Part shown: piece by piece, positions 16,031 through 18,914 of the stretch
Position numbering within the stretch: the first letter of the stretch is position 1
Layout: every line of letters begins with the position of its first letter
From: EC70 sp018675395
GTDB taxonomy: Bacteria; Verrucomicrobiota; Verrucomicrobiia; Verrucomicrobiales; DEV007
NCBI GenBank assembly: GCA_018675395.1
Contig: JABGYE010000045.1
Span: forward strand, 1-18,914
Reading direction: 5' to 3'
DNA length: 18,914 bases
The notes under the pieces: model-generated
Told to the model about the DNA's origin: nothing
What the model saw: only the letters and a program-made list of their open reading frames with translations
Databases searched by the model: none
Program-made: the position numbers and the translations under genes

Positions 16031-17116
16031 TTAATCCTAATGGGCATACCCGGCACAGAATTAAAACCTGAGACCGCGTCTCTAATAAAATCCATTCAGC
16101 CTGGAGGATTTATAATATTTGGCAGAAACATTGAGTCATCTGTTCAACTCAGAAAACTAACGGACGACCTAAGATCAATCAGTAAAACCGAACCCTTTAT
16201 AACTATAGATCAAGAAGGAGGCAGAGTTTCAAGACTCAGACTGATAGGAGCAGAGCCGCCAAACGCCATACAATTGAGCAAAAAAAATAACCCTAACCTT
16301 ATCATAAAGCACGGTAAACTTACTGGACAATTACTACGACTTTACGGATTCAATCTTAACCTTTGCCCCGTCCTAGACATATCTCTAGATGAAGAAGCTG
16401 ACAACTCATTGAAGGGAAGATGCTACGGTGAAAGCGCTGATCAGGTAATTACTAATGCCGCATTATTTAACAAATCAATGAGATCCAAGGGGATACTATC
16501 ATGCGGAAAACACTTCCCAGGCTACACCTTTGCCTCATGTGACGCACATGAAGAACTTCCTACCGTTGAACGCAGTAAAGAACAATGGGAATTAATCGAA
16601 TGCGCCCCGTTTCGAGCGCTTCTACCAGACTTAGACAGCGTCATGGTTTGCCATACTCACTACCCATTTTTTGATCCGGGAAATAAAAAAGTACCAGCCT
16701 CATTATCACACACCGCGATAACCAAAACACTAAGGGATCAACTAGGCTATGATAACGGGCTAGTGATGACGGATGATCTAGACATGGGGGCAATCCTTAA
16801 TGAGTTTAGCTTTGAAGAAACCATTCAGGGAGCAATAATAGCGGGCAACGATATTGTTATGATCTGCCATAGGACAGAGATGGCAGAAAGCGCCTTAACA
16901 ATACTTGATAAAATGCCCGCATCCAGTACCACTGATTCACTTGAAAGAATATACAAAGCGAAGACTAAAGTTAAACCTCCCAGCAAATTTGACCAGCAGA
17001 CAGCTCAAGAAATTGATGAGCAGATATGGGATCTAAGAGTTGAAACCTTAGGAGAGGAACTCGCGAAGAAAAAAAGCGCAGAAGACGGAAAGCGGAGCCC
17101 CGTAGAAACTTACTAA
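16007..17116 (+). CDS. nagZ: NagZ-type GH3 beta-N-acetylglucosaminidase
   Basis: NagZ removes GlcNAc from GlcNAc-anhydroMurNAc or GlcNAc-MurNAc fragments during peptidoglycan recycling. The 369-residue protein has the GH3 core: GGFIIFGRNI (33-42), IDQEGGRVSRL (67-77), GKHFPG (167-172), the loop dyad Asp179/His181 (SCDAHEELP) that acts as general acid in NagZ, and the nucleophile motif MTDDLDMGAI (254-263). There is no signal peptide, so the enzyme should be cytoplasmic. The His of the usual KHFPGH is replaced by Tyr173. Residues about 325-369 are a charged extension beyond the catalytic barrel. The 17-bp gap to the zinc-ribbon gene suggests co-transcription. Confidence 0.88.
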   Translation: MSSSDVGQLILMGIPGTELKPETASLIKSIQPGGFIIFGRNIESSVQLRKLTDDLRSISKTEPFITIDQEGGRVSRLRLIGAEPPNAIQLSKKNNPNLIIKHGKLTGQLLRLYGFNLNLCPVLDISLDEEADNSLKGRCYGESADQVITNAALFNKSMRSKGILSCGKHFPGYTFASCDAHEELPTVERSKEQWELIECAPFRALLPDLDSVMVCHTHYPFFDPGNKKVPASLSHTAITKTLRDQLGYDNGLVMTDDLDMGAILNEFSFEETIQGAIIAGNDIVMICHRTEMAESALTILDKMPASSTTDSLERIYKAKTKVKPPSKFDQQTAQEIDEQIWDLRVETLGEELAKKKSAEDGKRSPVETY

Positions 17117-17133
17117 AAAAGAATTTAGAACCG

Positions 17134-17838
17134 ATGCTAGAACAATTAGAAAATTTACTCGTCATACAGGACCGTGACCAAAAATCCAAAGATCTCAACT
17201 CTGACCTTGAGCGGATGCCAATTGAGAAAGAGCAAGCCAGCCTAAAGCTAGCTAAATTAAAAGAAGCAGTTAAGAGCATCGAAGAAACGATAATGGAGAA
17301 CGAAGTGGCTATGAAGAACCTTGAGCTCGACATAAACACACGGAAGGACAGCATAGCAAAACTCAAAGTCCAGCAATTCGAAACGAGAAAGAATGAAGAA
17401 TTTACTGCAATGGAGCATGAAATCGATCGATACAGCGAAGAAATAACCCAGCTCGAAGATTCGCAGTTAGAGTTAATGGAAAAGGGTGAAACTCTTATCG
17501 CTCAACTTAACGAAGCACGGGCCGACCTTGATAAGAATCAGCAAACAGTCGATGCTGAAATTTCAATTATATCAGAACGTTCAAATCAATGTAACAAGCA
17601 ACTTGATGAGATCAAAGCAGACCGCATTACCATAAGCTCCAAAATAGAAGAGGACCTTCTTGATAGATATGACCGCATTTTCAAAAGCAAAAAAGGCATA
17701 GCCGTCTGTGAATTGGATAACGACATATGTGCCGGTTGCCATATGAAGGTTACCCCCTCCACAGCTGCAGCGGTTCGCAGTGAAAAAACCATCACTGTCT
17801 GTGATCAGTGCGGCAGAATTCTATATCAATCTTGCTAA
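17134..17838 (+). CDS. Coiled-coil protein with C4 zinc ribbon (CT398/DUF164-like)
   Basis: This 234-residue protein has a long antiparallel coiled-coil hairpin, charged heptads from about 5 to 170. The hairpin region carries a QQFETRKNEEFTAMEHEI segment, which matches the conserved KNxxEYxAL-type motif of this family. The C-terminus is a four-cysteine zinc ribbon: Cys199 and Cys202 (CAGC), then Cys223 and Cys226 (CDQC). The Chlamydia member CT398 has been reported to bind sigma-54 and type III secretion components, but neither partner is encoded here. Most relatives have no assigned role. It sits between nagZ and the FG-GAP lipoprotein with gaps of 17 and 15 bp, so all three are probably transcribed together. 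Confidence 0.82.
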   Translation: MLEQLENLLVIQDRDQKSKDLNSDLERMPIEKEQASLKLAKLKEAVKSIEETIMENEVAMKNLELDINTRKDSIAKLKVQQFETRKNEEFTAMEHEIDRYSEEITQLEDSQLELMEKGETLIAQLNEARADLDKNQQTVDAEISIISERSNQCNKQLDEIKADRITISSKIEEDLLDRYDRIFKSKKGIAVCELDNDICAGCHMKVTPSTAAAVRSEKTITVCDQCGRILYQSC

Positions 17839-17853
17839 TTCTGAAAATCTAAA

Positions 17854-18914
17854 GTGAAAAAACTCTGCGCCAGAGATATAATTTGCCTACACATAAGAGC
17901 AATCTCTATTGCCGCCGCAGCAATTACAATCTCAGGATGCAACAAAAACCAGTCCATTAAATTTCTTGAAGATGAAATTACACAGCTACCCCTAGCCCCT
18001 ATCACAGCAGGAAAGTCTGATAAACTCTTCGAAAAGATTAGCGCTGAACATTCAGGCATTAATTTTCAAATAAAACTTGGTGACTTCTTTTCAAGGACAA
18101 AAGAATACATGTTTGCCACTCCAATGGGCGGAGTAGCGACTGGAGATTATGATGGCGATTCATTACCTGATATATATCTCACCAGTCCAGCCAAAGGTAA
18201 CCGGCTATACAAAAATAAAGGAAACTTCAAATTCGAAGATGTTACTGAAAAAGCGGGGCTCAATGACCCTGATTTCTGGGGAACAGGAGCAGGATTTGTC
18301 GACATTGACGGAGACAAAGATCTGGACATTTATGCGTGCGGTTATCTAAGACCAAACAAACTCTACATCAATGAAGGCAATGGAACCTTCACAAATCAAG
18401 CCAAGTCCCTCGGATTGGATTTTAATGGCGCCAGCATGAATCTTAACTTTGCCGACATTGACGGCGATCAGGATCTAGACGCCTATCTAGCAACAACCAT
18501 GAGGACCCCTCCTCAGGGAACTAAATTTGGAGTAAGGTACGTCAAACAGGCTGATGGTAGCGAAAAGCCAGTAATTCCAGAAGAAATATCAGAATATTGG
18601 CAATTCATATATCTCCCAAATAAGAAAATTCACAGAACCGAATCTGGCCAAGCCGATGTATTATACAAAAACGACAACGGAAAATTTATTAATCATACAA
18701 ATCAATCAGGCATAAAAGGAAATTACTTTTCACTGAGCGCCACTTGGTGGGATTATGATTATGACAATGCTCCGGACATCTATGTTTCAAATGATTATTT
18801 GGGACCAGATCTATTATATAAAAACGACGGTAAAGGAACTTTCACCAATACAATAGAATCAACAGTCCCTCACACCCCGTGGTTTTCTATGGGTAGCGAT
18901 ACTGGCGATATAAA
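17854..18914 (+). CDS. Lipoprotein with FG-GAP/VCBS calcium-binding repeats (CRTAC1/UnbV-like), partial
   Basis: The frame is open from a GTG at 17854 to the window edge (353 codons). I found no better in-frame ATG before the signal sequence. Residues 1-29 are a lipoprotein signal with lipobox ISGC (26-29), so Cys29 would be lipidated. Four Asp-rich FG-GAP calcium-binding loops are visible: GDYDGD (97-102), DIDGDKDLD (150-158), DIDGDQDLD (201-209) and DYDYDNAPD (300-308), each ending a beta-propeller blade, with LYKN/LYIN repeats between them. This pattern matches the CRTAC1/ASPIC-UnbV proteins common in Verrucomicrobia and Planctomycetes, thought to be surface adhesion or binding proteins. 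The C-terminus, where an ASPIC/UnbV domain would lie, is outside the window. Confidence 0.85.
   Translation, partial: MKKLCARDIICLHIRAISIAAAAITISGCNKNQSIKFLEDEITQLPLAPITAGKSDKLFEKISAEHSGINFQIKLGDFFSRTKEYMFATPMGGVATGDYDGDSLPDIYLTSPAKGNRLYKNKGNFKFEDVTEKAGLNDPDFWGTGAGFVDIDGDKDLDIYACGYLRPNKLYINEGNGTFTNQAKSLGLDFNGASMNLNFADIDGDQDLDAYLATTMRTPPQGTKFGVRYVKQADGSEKPVIPEEISEYWQFIYLPNKKIHRTESGQADVLYKNDNGKFINHTNQSGIKGNYFSLSATWWDYDYDNAPDIYVSNDYLGPDLLYKNDGKGTFTNTIESTVPHTPWFSMGSDTGDI

Noticed and set aside
1..18914. Signs of a prophage, transposon, CRISPR array or tRNA-linked island
   Set aside because: I saw no integrase or transposase motif, no direct-repeat array and no tRNA cloverleaf; the gene content is mostly housekeeping.

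Overview
This is about 18.9 kb of a Gram-negative, AT-leaning (roughly 40% G+C by eye) chromosome. The best placement is Verrucomicrobiota or a close relative in the PVC superphylum. Reasons: a giant protein carrying the PVC-type membrane-bound dehydrogenase propeller; a DUF5069-like protein, a family I associate with Verrucomicrobia; a CT398-like zinc-ribbon coiled-coil protein; a PF17131-type lipoprotein-sorting-like protein; and an FG-GAP/CRTAC1-type lipoprotein. I saw no mobile element, integrase, tRNA, rRNA or CRISPR array. The window looks like ordinary chromosome with several unusual gene fusions.

Layout. Positions 1-4091 (minus) hold one uninterrupted reading frame of at least 1363 codons that leaves the window at its 3' end. 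It joins a signal peptide, an isochorismatase-like cysteine hydrolase, a ThuA-like domain, a PVC dehydrogenase propeller and HEAT-like helices. A strong intrinsic terminator (4131-4162) separates it from a DUF5069-like gene (4181-4618, minus). A secreted LolA-like protein (4725-5462, minus) follows. A 330-bp divergent spacer with repeated GGATGTGG-type words then leads to an HrgA/COG2958-like protein (5793-6815, plus) and a secreted TPR protein (6932-7696, plus). The TPR gene meets, stop codon against stop codon, a KsgA-Nudix fusion (7697-9097, minus).

From 9107 the plus strand carries pgsA and der, overlapping by 14 bp. These converge on a minus-strand group that reads namZ (14735-15988), rsfS (14282-14659), cinA (13029-14273) and a membrane-anchored Ig/FnIII protein (11066-12955). 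On the other side of an 18-bp divergent gap lies the plus-strand group nagZ (16007-17116), a zinc-ribbon coiled-coil gene (17134-17838) and a partial FG-GAP lipoprotein (from 17854).

How the genes work together. KsgA, Der and RsfS are ribosome assembly or ribosome-control factors. PgsA makes phosphatidylglycerol phosphate. NamZ and NagZ are the two exo-glycosidases that take peptidoglycan glycan fragments apart, and their divergent pairing suggests a cell-wall recycling locus. CinA belongs to nucleotide/NAD salvage. The window-edge proteins (PVC dehydrogenase fusion and FG-GAP lipoprotein) are exported and probably concern environmental substrates.

None of the starts shows a clear Shine-Dalgarno sequence. 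Several of the best promoter matches sit so close to the start codon that near-leaderless transcripts are predicted. The observations most worth following are the triple-enzyme fusion, the KsgA-Nudix fusion, the HrgA-like protein with an altered nuclease motif, and the interlocked namZ/nagZ promoters.
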